Assembly (NCBI GenBank): GCA_031308135.1
Contig: JAHLJT010008446.1
Span: 167,110,887-167,174,886, forward strand
DNA from: Acheta domesticus
Taxonomy: Eukaryota > Arthropoda > Insecta > Orthoptera > Gryllidae
Length of the DNA: 64,000 nt
Direction: 5' to 3'
The notes under the pieces are model-generated. The model made no database searches. It saw nothing but the letters and a program-made list of their open reading frames with translations, and was not told the DNA's origin. Within the stretch, counting starts at the first letter, position 1, and each line of letters begins with the position of its first letter. Shown here piece by piece: positions 11,125 through 22,786 of the stretch. Made by a program: the position numbers and the translations under genes.

Positions 11125-12923
11125 TAACTCCAACAAATTTCTCTTTTGTCAGTTTTCTCAAAAATATTAGAAAGGCTTTTCTACTTACGAATGGAAACAT
11201 TTCTCAGGAAAAACAGAGCGTTTTCAGACTCACAACACGGTTTTAGAAAATCAAAATCTACGGAAACTGCCATTTTTTCTTTTCTCAAAGATGTTGCTTC
11301 ATCAATAGACCAAAATGAAATACCCATTGGAATATTCTTAGATCTCTCGAAAGCTTTTGACGTTATTGACCATAAGATCTTGCTCTCAAAATTACCTTCG
11401 TATGGAATTCGTGGTATTGCCCTAGATTGGATAACTTCTTACCTTAAACATCGGACTCAAAAAGTAGAAATACCATACTGGCAGGAAAGGACATTACATA
11501 CTTATATTTCCAATTCTTTGCCAATTGTGCATGGGGTCCCGCAAGGTTCGATCTTAGGTCCTATTCTCTTTCTGTTATATGTAAACGATATGCCCTCGTC
11601 TATTAAAAATGGAAGAACGGTTCTGTTTGCTGATGACACGAATGTTCTTTGCAAAAAAGAAGCAGTAAATAGTACAATTTCAGAAGTTTCAAATTGGTTT
11701 AATAATAACAAATTAATTGTTAACGAAAGAAAAAACTGTTTCAATGCATTTCTGCATCTCAAATCGGAAATCGCATGTTCCATTGAAAATGAACAATATG
11801 CAATTAGCTGATGTTGAGGCAACAAAATTTTTAGGTCTTTCAATTCAATCAAACCTCAAATGGAATGTACATATAACAGAATTAAACACTAAATTAAGTT
11901 CATTATGCTATGCATTCAGAATTCTTTCAAATTCTGTCAGCCTTCATGCAGCTCGTTGCGTTTATTTTGCAAATGTGCATTCCCGCCTGAGATATGGCAT
12001 AATATTCTGGGGAAGCTCATCCTGTAGTATTCAGACCTTCAGATTGCAAAAGAAAATTATTCGAATAATGAAAAAATGCCTTCCACGTGATTCCTGCAAG
12101 CCTCTTTTCATTGAGCTGGGAATCCTACCTTTTCATTGAGCCTTGTCTATTTATTTACGAATCTGTAATATTTGTCAAAAATGACCTACTTAACGGAGGG
12201 AACATATTTTCATGCAATATTGATATTTATAATTACAACACACGCCGTAGAAATCACGTGCATCAAGTGTCAGTATCAACAGCTCAGTACAAGAAATCAA
12301 CATACAATACATGTACGTTACTTTACAACGCATTGCCAGATGACATAAAACAATTAAAGTCGGTATACAAATTTAAGTTAAAAGTAAAATCTTTTCTGCT
12401 GCAAAACTGTTTCTATACAATTAGAGACTATACTGATCGTGAAAAAGAAAAATAATGTAACAAAACAAAGATATATAATGAATTAGTTTATGTTTGCATT
12501 GTATACATTTAAAAAAATATTTAATACGCCTGTAACAAGTAATGTACTTCAGCTTCCGGGTCAATGACCCCCATCTCGATCAGGTTTTTGTCCAGTTTCC
12601 CTGATCCATAGAGCAAATGCTGAGATGGCCCCTTGTTTTGCTTCTGGACGTAAATGTAGCTTCACTGTGCGCACGTTTTGTTGAGCACTCCTTTTGCTTG
12701 TAGTTCATTTACAGTTGAAATTGATTTTCTATAACTCGGGAAAAACATTTTTCAAATATCTTTATTTTTCTAAAATAATTATTTTCTAAATTAATTTTTT
12801 CGTTTTTTTTTTTAATAAAATTCTGGCCCTCAAGAAAATGTGCGCAGATAAATTTCTTTCCCCACACGTCATATACAGTTTTTACTGTTTTTTGACTAAA
12901 TAAATAAATAAATAAATAAACCT
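11125..12923 (+). mobile_element. CR1/Jockey-group LINE, 5'-truncated copy A
   Basis: The copy runs from within the RT fingers (ISLLSVFSKILERLF) through the RT palm, the C-terminal region, a ~460-bp 3' UTR (beginning near 12460) and a terminal TAAA/TAAATA tail at about 12895-12923. The same UTR, with blocks such as GGGTCAATGACCCCCATCTC, GCTGAGATGGCCCCTTGTTT and GTTTTTACTGTTTTTTGAC, recurs inverted at 40262-40670 and direct at 44430-44775. Truncation falls inside RT, as is usual for LINEs that stop reverse transcription early. The clade label is from RT motifs; CR1, L2 or Jockey cannot be separated by eye. Confidence 0.85.
11128..12455 (+). pseudogene. LINE reverse transcriptase, frameshifted
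   Basis: Three overlapping frames make one RT C-terminal protein. Frame 1 (to 11811) has the palm motifs FLDLSKAFDVIDH, HGVPQGSILGPILF and LFADDTNVL, so the catalytic aspartates are intact. A one-base slip in the poly-A run near 11735 moves to frame 2 (11717-12139), which has KFLGLSIQSNLKW and LQKKIIRIM. A second shift near 12130 moves to frame 3 (to 12455), ending DYTDREKEK. The role of the intact protein would be target-primed reverse transcription of its own RNA. The listed frame-1 start has no ATG: the sequence is open back to 11128, after a stop at 11125. The endonuclease is missing from this copy. Confidence 0.85.
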
Positions 12924-13195
12924 TGTTTTATCCTTTAGTACATGATGTCCTAAATAGGAAGTAAGGAAAGATCTATGTGGCAGGATTTTTGGCACTAGCT
13001 AGGTAGCTAGGCCGAATTCAATCGCTGTCTAGAGGAGAATTCTAGCGGCTTCTCTGATCGGTAGTTTTCCGTGGTTTCCCCGATCAATACCAGGCGAATG
13101 CCGGAGCAGTAGCCTAAAAACGGGCCACGAATCGCGCGCGATCTTTCTTTCCTCTTCCTTATGCTATCCTCACTCCTTAATTACACGCGTACTTA
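12924..13195. repeat. Fragment resembling a LINE/SINE 3' module common in insects
   Basis: The segment 13060-13140 reads TTTTCCGTGGTTTCCCC, then CAGGCGAATGCCGG, then GGGCCACGAATCG. I recognise this block as typical of repeat tails seen in many insect genomes (established pattern from memory, not searched). Orientation and element family are not resolved. Confidence 0.45.
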
Positions 13196-13775
13196 CGTGC
13201 ACTAAACTACCGCAACTGCCGGGAGATCGATGGGGAGCATAGAGCTTGTCCCGGCTGCGGCGGCGCCCCGCTGCTCGGATATACCTTGTTGGGAGAAACC
13301 CTGTGAGCGGACGGTAGATCGGCGCCGATCTGACCATCCAGCGGAGGAAGATCACCGCCTCCTATCGACGAAAATGCATACACTACACTTACGGGACTAA
13401 TGACCGTAGCAGTTGACGCACCCGGCATCACTAATCAATCAATCAATGAACGATATTTCCATTGCACGTTATAAAATCTACAATTCTATTTTTAATAAAA
13501 ATCAAAGATGAATTTCTGAAAAACTAAAAATATTACGTATCTCACTCTATCGCGTCTATATTGTAATATTCTCTCCTCTTCGTCCTAATACTAACTTGTC
13601 CCCTAAGCAATACGAGGAAGCAGGACTATTAATTTGTTCTCTCTGCTTTTTTGACGCTACTGGGATGCGGAAGGAAGCAGGGATTAGTGCATGCACAAAT
13701 TCAGAAGGAAAGATTTATAAGATTAGATATGTTAATTTATTAGGATGTATTGATGAAAGCCTTATTTGAACACGC
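13196..13775. other. GC-richer interval, no recognised gene
   Basis: 13200-13430 is GC-rich with short open frames on the minus strand that overlap each other and look like composition effects. 13430-13775 is AT-rich. Confidence 0.35.
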
Positions 13776-14390
13776 TTAACAAATGTCTAATCGTACTACC
13801 CCTGTCTCTTGGTTGAACGCGATCTTTGTGCGTGCGATGGCCTGCGTAGCGGGCGGAAGGGGCTCGGCGCTCGGAGAGCAGATAAGGCACCTGCGAGGGG
13901 CCACGTGGCGGGCGCGGCGCGCGGCGGCTGGGCCAGGCCAGCGACCTGCCGGCCGGCGCTGCCGGACACTGCCCCAGGCCAAAAGAGCGGGCTCCGCAGG
14001 ACGAGAAACACCCGCCGAATCATAGCAATGCCATAAGGACGCCAGCGGCCGCGTAGGTAGCGCGCCTACGACCTCCCGCACTCCGCTCACGGACATGCAT
14101 GCACCTTCTTTCGTACATAAAACACCGTGTTTCCGTCTGAGAGGACGGGAGTCTTTTCCAGAGGGTGGTGAAGCGGTGACGGAAGGGCTCCGACGGGCGG
14201 CGCAAGGGGCGAACGGGGCTTCTCCGGCGCTTGCGGGCATCACACTATCAAATTCTCTTACAATATAGACGAACTCCTTGTATCTCCCGCCAGCAGTGTT
14301 TCTTAAATAACTGGCAGAAAAACAATACATTTTGAGTATCAAGAGGTGGCAACATTGTGTCTTATTTCCTACTGATTTATATTCATTCAC
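13776..14390 (-). other. CpG-rich block with a 204-codon open frame, coding doubtful
   Basis: About 13840-14230 is strongly GC- and CpG-rich within an AT-rich neighbourhood. A 204-codon minus frame spans it, but at least four other frames on both strands are also open there, which is what GC richness alone produces. The predicted product is Ala/Arg/Pro-rich and matches no family I know. It could be a CpG-rich promoter, an unknown repeat or a piece of a gene; there is no splice or domain evidence for a protein. Confidence 0.3.
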
Positions 14391-14529
14391 ATTTATTCTT
14401 TAAATAGAACCCTATAGGTTTCTTTAGCCCATAATAACGAGCGTGAACAGATGAATACATATAAATTAATATTACCATATTGTATCAACTTTTTTGGAGA
14501 TATTAAAATTTTTACGTCTACACCGACCC

Positions 14530-14535
<6 letters not shown>

Positions 14536-14585
<50 letters not shown>
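14536..14585. repeat. (TA)n microsatellite
   Basis: Uninterrupted TA repeat of about 50 bases. Confidence 0.95.
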
Positions 14586-14588
<3 letters not shown>

Positions 14589-14738
14589 TTCTGATTGATT
14601 GCTTGATTTCTGGCGGAACGCGACGCAAGGCGTTCCGGTACGTAGAGAATAATTATTAAATTATATTACTAATATGTAACTATTTCTATTAAATTAATAA
14701 TTAATTGGGGGCGCGTTTCGCCCTCTAACTGTATATAT

Positions 14739-15908
14739 GGCTGTATCCAAAAAAAATAGAATTCAATGGCTTAGTGCAAAAAAGTTACTTATCGATGCAA
14801 GAACAAATAAAAACACCAAAAAACAGTTTTAAAATGTTTAGGTGAGCCACAAACTCCACAAATACCTCATTTTTTCGGCCTTTTTTCGCTACTTTTTTGA
14901 AAATAACGAATAAATATTATTTAATATTATTTTTATCAACGGATTTTTGGCTGAGGTGCTGCCCCACGTTACCCCGCAACAAATTGATGGTCATCAAACA
15001 ATACTTATTTGACTCAGTGTGCCACATTAGGTGGAATATGGCCAATTTGACGTTAAAACCATAGAAATAGACACTTTTCAAATGGCCATTGCTCCGTAAA
15101 GTTTTATCCAAAATACTTTTTATTTAGATCAGATTAGAGCTCAAAATCTCTGCTTTAAGAATTTTCCTACGCACAATTTAACTATTTCATTGCAATCGTC
15201 TAAAATTGCCGCCATCACTATTAACGGCCCACATTTGTGCCGCACTGCTGTGACTGAGTTCTTTATTCACTATTAGGCGGTATGGAATATATTTTAGACG
15301 ACGACGCCCGGGCCCACGACGCTGAAGGAGGCACACTCACTAATGCATTCTGAAAAGCCATCCTTTCCTTTTTACATTTCTTCTATATTTCAAAACCTCA
15401 GTTAATGATTTATTGACATTTTCTCGTGCATGAGGCAACCAAAAAAGTAAGCAGCACTCGGCGCTGCAGATTTGTAACACTAACAATTTTTCCAACCAAT
15501 TGTTCACCTTAGTTGTTGCTTCAATTTATATTAAATGTTGACAACTGTTATGTTAAAACTTAATGTTTCAAACAGTATTAAATTGTGTAAATAAAATTCA
15601 AGTATTCTTTTCACTTCAATCCTGCGTACACAATGTGTACAAACAACACATATAATGGTAAGTACTGAACATAATTTTGATTTCTACGTCTTTGTGGATT
15701 TTCATTTTGCGCTGGATATGACGCGAACTCTTTCCTGAGGCTTTACGAAACGCTGGTGATAGTTCTCTGAACGAGATTATTGGTGAAAAAATGAGCGAGA
15801 AGGAAATCTCACAAAGGCTCTCTTAAAAACTGTTTTATTGGTGGCGATGTTGTTCTTACATCGAAAACTTTTTCACTCAGCCATTGAATTCTATTTTTTG
15901 ATACAACC
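14739..15908. mobile_element. Mariner-like non-autonomous element, ~1.17 kb
   Basis: Terminal inverted repeats of about 60 bases match well. The left end starts GGCTGTATCCAAAA and contains TAGAATTCAATGGCTTAGTG. The right end is the inverse, with CTCAGCCATTGAATTCTA and GATACAACC. TA dinucleotides lie beside both ends. No transposase catalytic motif is present. The TA target and GG(T/C)TGTATC end suggest Tc1/mariner, by inference. Confidence 0.75.
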
Positions 15909-15913
15909 TAATA

Positions 15914-16084
15914 CATATAAACCCTCGTTAGCACGAACGAAATAATCGGAGTTCGTGTTGTAAAAATTCGTGTTATCCTAATATTATAAATGCCCGTATT
16001 AACCGTAATCCCTTGCCGAGACCGAAGTTTTGTTCGTGTTACGGCGAGATGCGTGTTTAGCGAGTTCGCGCTAATGAGGGTTTA

Positions 16085-16087
<3 letters not shown>
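15914..16087. mobile_element. Pogo/Tigger-type MITE, 174 bp
   Basis: The left end AAACCCTCGTTAGCACGAAC and right end GTTCGCGCTAATGAGGGTTT are inverse to each other. With the outer CA..TG and flanking TA they match the CAGTAAACCCTC ends familiar from pogo/Tigger elements. It sits 5 bases after the mariner-like element. Confidence 0.7.
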
Positions 16088-16134
<47 letters not shown>

Positions 16135-16170
16135 AATTTGAAGGTAAGTTTACTTACCTTCAATATCTTT
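16088..16170. repeat. (TA)n microsatellite ending in a 40-bp palindrome
   Basis: A TA tract (16088-16130) is followed by a palindrome centred on 16150, with perfect 12-bp arms TTGAAGGTAAGT and ACTTACCTTCAA and outer AAAGA/TCTTT pairing. Confidence 0.85.
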
Positions 16171-17150
16171 ATTTTGGGAAATTTGATAGTGGCCGGTAAA
16201 CTGCAGTCACACATTAATCTCTCTTTTTGGCGATGCAGAGTATGGGACAAAGGATCATTAGCAGGGGGATCAACTTGATAAATATCATATGTAGATGGAA
16301 TCAATATTCTTAATCTAATAGCAAGAGAACAATTTATTTATCCATGTATGGATTATTATCATTGTTACAGCCATTACTAACTTTCATTCGCCTACAAATT
16401 ATTCACGCCTCATTGGCACTTGCTTTCATCAATTGGAAAGTTATTTATTCTGCGATCGCTCTTAAGATCATGATCTTTGTTGCAAAATAATTGTGTCACA
16501 ACTGTGAGTCTGTATAAAGAAACTTTCATAATTTTCTCCCTTAATAAACACGTCCTTTCCATGGTTCCTACATCTTCCATTAATACAATGAACTTAATGT
16601 TTGCTTTCCAACATCTTATGATAGACAAGGCATTAGCTTTCTTACAATTCTCTTAAATATTCTCATTAGCTAGACACTATCCATTATTATCCATACTGTT
16701 CCCTAAAACCAGCTGGAATTCATTCCCAGTACTCACGACTACGTCCACTGACGATCACGCAGCGATCTGACTTCAGTTGTCGCCAGAAGCGGGGGCAGGG
16801 CGGCGCTTCCATTCCTTCGGGCCGCCTCGGTGCAAGTCGGCTGCGATCGGCCTCTCACCTCACGCAGAGAGACGAAGAGCTCACCTCGCGCCGATCCACA
16901 ATGTCGTTGCCTATGGCCGACCGCTACACCAAACCTCACAGTATACCATTTGAACTGTAACGGCTTTCAGGCTCCACATCCATTCCCTCGTTACTTGTCC
17001 TTCTCTACAACACAGGACTCTCGTTCCATGTCCTTCACACTTTTCCGCCCTCACACAGTCCTCATATCGATTGCCTATTTAGTTACGACAATGTTCCCGA
17101 ATATCACGCCCGTTATTAGCGATATCTACTGTTCATTCTAGTATTAATAA
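16171..17150. other. Interval with a CpG-rich stretch, no recognised gene
   Basis: 16740-16935 is GC-rich. Open frames on both strands there are short and unmatched. The remainder is AT-rich. Confidence 0.35.
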
Positions 17151-18679
17151 TTCAATCCCACATCACACGGGTATTGTCCATCACTCCCGAGCAGTGATTT
17201 TCGACCACGTAGGTCCTCACCTTCGTTGTGTTCGCCTAGGGCCCTAAGCGACTGTTTTCTCATGCACAGCACACATGCACGTAATTACACAGTTTATATT
17301 GCATTGCTATGTCCATCTTCACACAATATGAGATTCACTATACTACTTTTAACTATTACTACTACACTGTTGCTGATTATTACTGATTCGGCTCTCTCCA
17401 CGTTATTAGTCTTTGAAATCTACACGGAGGTCTTTGTCAAGGACAGAAACTGTCGAAAACCGCTCATTCTCGGTTATTCTCGGTGCAGTATCGTCGGTGC
17501 GTGCACTTTGCGCAGATTGCTGGCAATTTGGATGTGTTTCACTTGTGATAAGCACCATGAGCTCGCTTACTAAGAATAATATAATTTAATATGGAATTTT
17601 GATTAATTTTAATAGCGTTCTGTGCATTTTCAAATTATTTGTAATGCTCATTCAAATTACGCAAAAATCCCTTTTTAAAAAAAGGACATTACATTACTTA
17701 AAGAATTAATATTAAGAACGGATTTCATTTAGAAAGAAATCTCTATTTTCAATATTAAAATTGTAGTATGACACAGAAAAAATGTTAAACACTGCCAAAT
17801 AATTATTTTGGAAATACAGATAGTTCTCCAAATTTGGGACCTCTGCTATTTTCAATAAACCAATATTCTATTTAAGAAAAAACTTAAGAGAAAAGGAGAC
17901 CGTTTTTGAGAAAATATTGTTTACTTATTTCTTCAAAATTACTTTTATTACACAAAAAAATTACGAGAAAACTACTCATATTTCTAAAAAAAAAAATGTT
18001 TGACCTGACTGAAACATTTAATTTTGAAGAAAAAAATTCATTGAAGAAAAATATCTATCATCAATAATGTAGTTGAAGACGCCAAAGAATGACGCCAAAA
18101 AAAATTATAGTTTTGCAAATTTTCGAAAATACAGAGTTTCACGAAAATGGAACCAGCGCTACTTTATAAGTGTACTTGTATAACCATACTTTACAGTATA
18201 CTTGTATAAGTGTATTTGAGAGAAAATGTAAAGAGGACATTTGAAGTCATTTTTAAGAAAATTTTGAAAATGTCGTTGAGGTGTCATGTAAAGTACCTCC
18301 GAATATCAAATATATCCGTCTCAATTAGCAGTACCTAGAGTTCGAACCAGATTGATCAAGGAATGTCAATTTTGGAGAAAATCATCTGAACGGTTTAGAT
18401 AAGCATACAGACGTTTTACCTTAAACCAATTTTTCGGTAACAAGGATCTACAAAACGCGGCTTCTGACTATCCAACTAGATACAATAATTTACAACATAC
18501 AGTAGAAAGAATTATCCACTTTTTCGGAATCACGGTCCCACAAGTTTAAGACGAACAATCGACATTTATAAGCTCACAGTGGGCGCGAAAGTGAAAATGA
18601 AGTTAAGTGATAAATCTGTTTACAGTTTTCGTTGACAATACAGTGCAGGAATCTCATACTTAATAATTAGTGGATTAAG
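17151..18679. other. AT-rich interval, nothing recognised
   Basis: A 115-codon plus frame (17226-17573) is open but hydrophobic, of no recognised family and probably non-coding. The rest is low-complexity AT sequence. Confidence 0.4.
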
Positions 18680-18750
18680 GCCTCTCCTCCCCCATACGTG
18701 ACATACAATTTTTACTGATTTTTTGAACCAAAAGGAATCAAATCAAATAA
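18680..18750 (+). mobile_element. Diverged 3' tip of the CR1/Jockey-group LINE
   Basis: CCCCCATACGTGACATACAA, TTTTTACTGATTTTTTGA and an AAATCAAATAAA tail align with the tail of copy A (CCCCACACGTCATATACAGT, TTTTTACTGTTTTTTGAC, TAAATAAA). Only the terminal part is preserved. Confidence 0.5.
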
Positions 18751-19084
18751 AGTCATAAACATTACTGAAAAGTTTCAAAGGATTTCTGTTTATAATAACT
18801 ATTGTAAATGTTCCAAATTGAATCACAACATGCCTTGTCTGATCGAATTTGTATTCAGTTTTCGTCGTAAAAGGATACCATACGAATTTGTTCGTTAGTT
18901 TTAGTTACTTAATGCCTTATTTTACGTGGCGACTCGGGCCATCAGGCCGGCTCTTCCGTCTGACCACGCAAAATTTCACTACGCGTCCTTTCACTACGTT
19001 CCTTTCAGCGGAGAAAGAAGGTATTATGTTGGGTGACGAAATAGGCGATTTGAATTTAGTTCAGAGGCGTCATTTAGACTTGAT

Positions 19085-19262
19085 CCTTTACATGCAAGTA
19101 AATCTACAGTCGACTTTACTTCCCCTCTGAAGGAAGGCGTACGAAGGATTTTTTCGCCTTAAAAATCCACGGCTTCGATCGGGTTTGAACCCGGGAACTT
19201 GGGTGTGACTGTTCGGTACGCTAACCGTTACACCATCGAATCCGCCATTTGTGTACACTTCA
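19085..19262 (-). mobile_element. tRNA-derived SINE, family 3
   Basis: On the minus strand the head reads ATTCGATGGTGTAACGGTTA (A box) and TTCCCGGGTTCAAACCCG (B box). An acceptor-like ATTCGAT pairs with ATCGAAG at six of seven positions. The tRNA-like part is followed by about 100 bases of unrelated body (GGCGAAAAAATCC and onward), so I call it a SINE and not a functional tRNA gene. The tail boundary is approximate. Confidence 0.65.
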
Positions 19263-19554
19263 CTTACCTCTCCGATTGAAAGTGGAATAAATGCGTTTAA
19301 GACATTAAATAGAAATACTTGAGCACTAAACATGTCTTTATATCCTGTGACGCTTCGGGCGTTCTTTAACTACCGTTGCATTTCCTTCCGCCCATACGGA
19401 GAACATAGCCCGACACAATCCTAGTGCCGGAACTAGCATTCTCGGACACAATTGTCTCAATGCGCTGGTCTCGTCACTCAGAACGATCGGAATTGTATTT
19501 TTGTCCGGCTCTACGAATAACACTATTTTCTGCCGAGAAGTAGTACACAGGGTG

Positions 19555-19575
19555 ATTCAGTCCTCGTTGCTAATA
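19555..19575 (+). repeat. 21-bp match to 28429-28449 (inverted)
   Basis: ATTCAGTCCTCGTTGCTAAT plus one more base occurs here just inside an ACACAGGGTG motif, and exactly inverted at 28429-28449. It may be the end of an unidentified DNA element. Confidence 0.6.
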
Positions 19576-19921
19576 TGCAGGGACCTTCTCCCTTATGTAA
19601 TATACAGACTGAATTTACCAAAATTGGATACTCTTCGTCGTTTAATTGTATAAATAATTAACGTTAAACTTTGGACTATGTGCTTGTTCTGTAACACGGA
19701 TTACGGCAAGTGAGGAAGCGGCTTCACCTCGCGTTAGGGCTGCACTTCTCGGGAAAACTCAGTTGCTAATAGTATCCGAGAAGCCCCGGAAGAGAGCTTG
19801 TGCTCGGCAAATAGCGCGCGAGGTCACTGCATCCCAGTCCCTCGTCCGGAGAACAATTCATGCGGCGACATTACGACTTTTCCATTTCCAGCATTTCCAG
19901 CGGGTGCAGCATTTGCGCAGA

Positions 19922-19964
19922 AGACAATAATAATAATTATTATAATAATAATAACAACAACAAC

Positions 19965-20028
<64 letters not shown>

Positions 20029-20029
20029 T
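19922..20029. repeat. (AAT)n microsatellite with an ACA interruption
   Basis: AAT repeats, interrupted by a short ACA run near 19953, span about 108 bases. Confidence 0.95.
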
Positions 20030-20639
20030 AAGTCTGAGAATCCTTGAACTGGCAACGGAACGGCCTCTCCTTATTGAGGATTGCTCTTAACATTCCCACT
20101 ACTGAGCACGGTTTGTGAGTCTTAAATTATTTTTCTATGCTGACTTATATCAGGCATATTTGCAATTATATACTTCTGTTTCTAGTTCATTGTTCTGTTT
20201 CTGACTAGTTCACTGTTATGTTTCTAGTTCACTTCACACTAGGCATCTTTTTAATGATACACTTGTTTCTAGTTTACTGTTACACTGCACTGCACTCACT
20301 CTTGTGTAAATATTTAAGTATTAATCACATATACAACGAATTTAAGCTTGAAAGCTGCATATAATCGAAATATTTTCTGTTTACACTGCACTATTTGCTA
20401 TTTGTTTTAGTTTTCCTCCTAATATTAGTTAAACCGTATAAGTTTAACATGATATCTAACCATATGTCTGCTGTTTATACTGAACTACTTGATGTTTGTC
20501 TTCATTTTCTTTGCTCAACTAGTCGTATTTATTATATTTCACACTTTTTACTTTCACTTCTGTCATTATTTCATATGACGTTACTGTTATGCTAGTGATA
20601 TGATTTCCACCATTTCTTAATATGTCCGTATCGTATTTG
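20030..20639. other. AT-rich interval, no recognised gene
   Basis: Contains repeated TTTCTAGTTCACTGTT-like phrases near 20180-20290 but no domain or structured RNA. Confidence 0.4.
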
Positions 20640-20842
20640 TTGGCTCGAGTTTACTCTAACTACTCTCTTTTGAAGCACTAGCGTTTGTGATTAGCATTTG
20701 TGATTTGAAAGCCACCAGTGACCACAGTTTCCCTGCAACTTCTTTTATTTCATCGGTCCATCTTCTTCTTGGTCTTCCTTGTGGTCTTTTCCCAATTCTC
20801 CGCATCTCATAGTGTAATGTAGGCCCAACATTTGTGATTCAA

Positions 20843-21410
20843 TCAAACTACATGCCCTGCCCATTTCCGTTTACGTTGTTGACCAGTAGATGCAGTGTCT
20901 CTCACTTGTGTCCTTCTTATCTCTGAGTTCCGTATCTGATCCCTGAGAGTTATTTGTAGTATTTTTCTTTTCATTTCTTTTGCATTATTTGGAGTTTTTC
21001 TTTTCCTGTTCTGTGTGCCACAGATTTGTGCCCCATAGAGCATTGTAGGTAATATACAGCTGTTTAATATGTCCTTTTTTATTTTTATCTTTTGTGTTTC
21101 ATCCATCAATATAAAACTCAAACCACCAAAAATGTTTTCCCAGGCTTGTAAGATTCTTCTGTTTATTTCCTTCTATTATTGTGAATGATACCGTTTGACC
21201 CAAGTATACATATTCCTGTATGTAGTTGATGATTTCCGTGCCTAGGATAATTTGAGTTTCTTCGCTGTTTGTCATGACATTGGTTTTGCTCAAATTCATT
21301 TGTAGACCTACATTATTGCATTGTGCTTTTAACTCTTGTAGCATGATTTCTAATTCTTTAGCTGATTGTGCAAATAGTATTATGTCAGCTGCGAATCTTA
21401 AATTTGACAA
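20843..21410 (-). pseudogene. RTE reverse transcriptase, C-terminal half
   Basis: Two overlapping frames (21410-21099 and 21121-20843) encode the end of an RTE-type RT. The catalytic box is RFAADIIL where RTE enzymes have FADD, so the first aspartate is replaced by alanine. This is followed by VGLQMNLSKTNVMTN, YVYLGQTVSF, the ILPTMLYGAQ block and the terminal KWAGHV motif typical of RTE/BovB. The enzyme would have copied the element RNA at a nicked target; this copy cannot. Confidence 0.8.
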
Positions 21411-22786
21411 TTTCTACCCGTTCAAAAGTATTCCCCTTACTTTTTCAATTCAGTTGTCTAAATATCTCCTCTGAAAGGCAAGTGAATAATTTCGGTGATA
21501 GTGGGTCTTCTTGTTTGGCACCTCTGAGCAGTTGAAATGTGGCACCTTCCTTGTCAGTTCTGATTTTTGCGTGGCTATCTGAGTAAAGTTATGTCAAAAT
21601 GCGTATATATTGTCTTTCTATTCCTTGATTCAGCAATACTTGGAGGATGCAATCGAAGGCTATAGAGAAGTCCACAAATGTTAAGTTTTAGATTAAATTC
21701 ATAGTGCTTTCTCAAATATTTGACAGACTGCTTGAAGGTGGTCGACGTTAGAGTAGCCTGATCTGAAGCCCGCTTGTTCTGGCGGTTGATTTTCATCAAA
21801 GTGTGTGATTGTCATTTATTAATAATATTTGAAAATATTTTGTAGATATTGAATGACAGGAAGATTGGGCGATAATTATTTAGACCGTCTTTGTTGCCCT
21901 TCTATGTAATAGCACAATCGTATTAAATTTTCCATTGTTGTGGTATGTCTTATTTTGTTAGGATCCGATTGAAGAGGTTAGTCAATGGTTGAAAAATGAT
22001 TTCTTTGCGTATTTTGAGACATTCATTGGTAAATCCATCTTCGCCGGGTGCTTTCCTTTCTTCAATTCCTCTAAGGTAGTTCTCACTTCTGAAGTACTAA
22101 TAGGAGGACCTTCTTCTCTTAAATCGAGGTTTATATAATTCTCCATTTGACTTTCTCTATTGTTGAAGGAGCGCAGGTATAATTTCTCTGTAAAAAGTTG
22201 TTGCTGCGTGGCAATTGCTTGTCTTGATTATATAATAATTTGCGATCTGTTTTTTTGCAACCTGTGATAAATCGTTTTCCACTAGAACATTCTTTTTTAC
22301 TAGTTTTTTGTGGACTTGGGCGTCTCCATTATCGTTTTTACTAGTTTGGTGTTATAATTTCGTAAGTCGATTCTGATCAATCTCTTAGTTATTTATTTAA
22401 TTTTTTAAATTGTAAATTATTTTCTTCATGGTTCAAATCTTCGAATTTTTAATTTCTCTTTGCTCTAGGACATTTATTGAGTTTCTGAGTTTACTGAGTT
22501 CCTCGTTCTTCTGGGAAGAGCTGTGCCACTTGATTTTCTACTTGCTTCTAGAATGCAGTATTTCATGCAGTGTACTGTTCTTGCACATTCTCCTTTATGT
22601 AACTCGTTACCTTTAGATTTATTTCTAATTCAAATTTGAATTGGTTGGCGTTGTTTGTTTGGGTGATTGGTACTTTAAGTCTGTAATTCCTTCTGTATCT
22701 TTTCTCTATTTCTATTTCTGTTTTTACCATTCTATGATCGGTTTCGAATTTCAAATTATTAATAATCGTGTCTCTGGTTAAACAAG

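Noticed and set aside
13776..14390. A 204-codon host gene
   Set aside because: Several frames on both strands are open across the same GC-rich DNA, and no domain or splice site supports one of them.
17226..17573. 115-codon frame with hydrophobic stretch as a membrane protein
   Set aside because: No start context, family match or supporting splice signals; hydrophobic runs are expected in T-rich DNA.
19085..19262. A tRNA gene on the minus strand
   Set aside because: A- and B-box regions are good but the anticodon arm does not fold cleanly, one acceptor pair is lost and a ~100-bp body follows, so it fits a SINE.
19798..20099. Frames encoding poly-Ile, poly-Asn and poly-Tyr
   Set aside because: These are translations of the AAT microsatellite.
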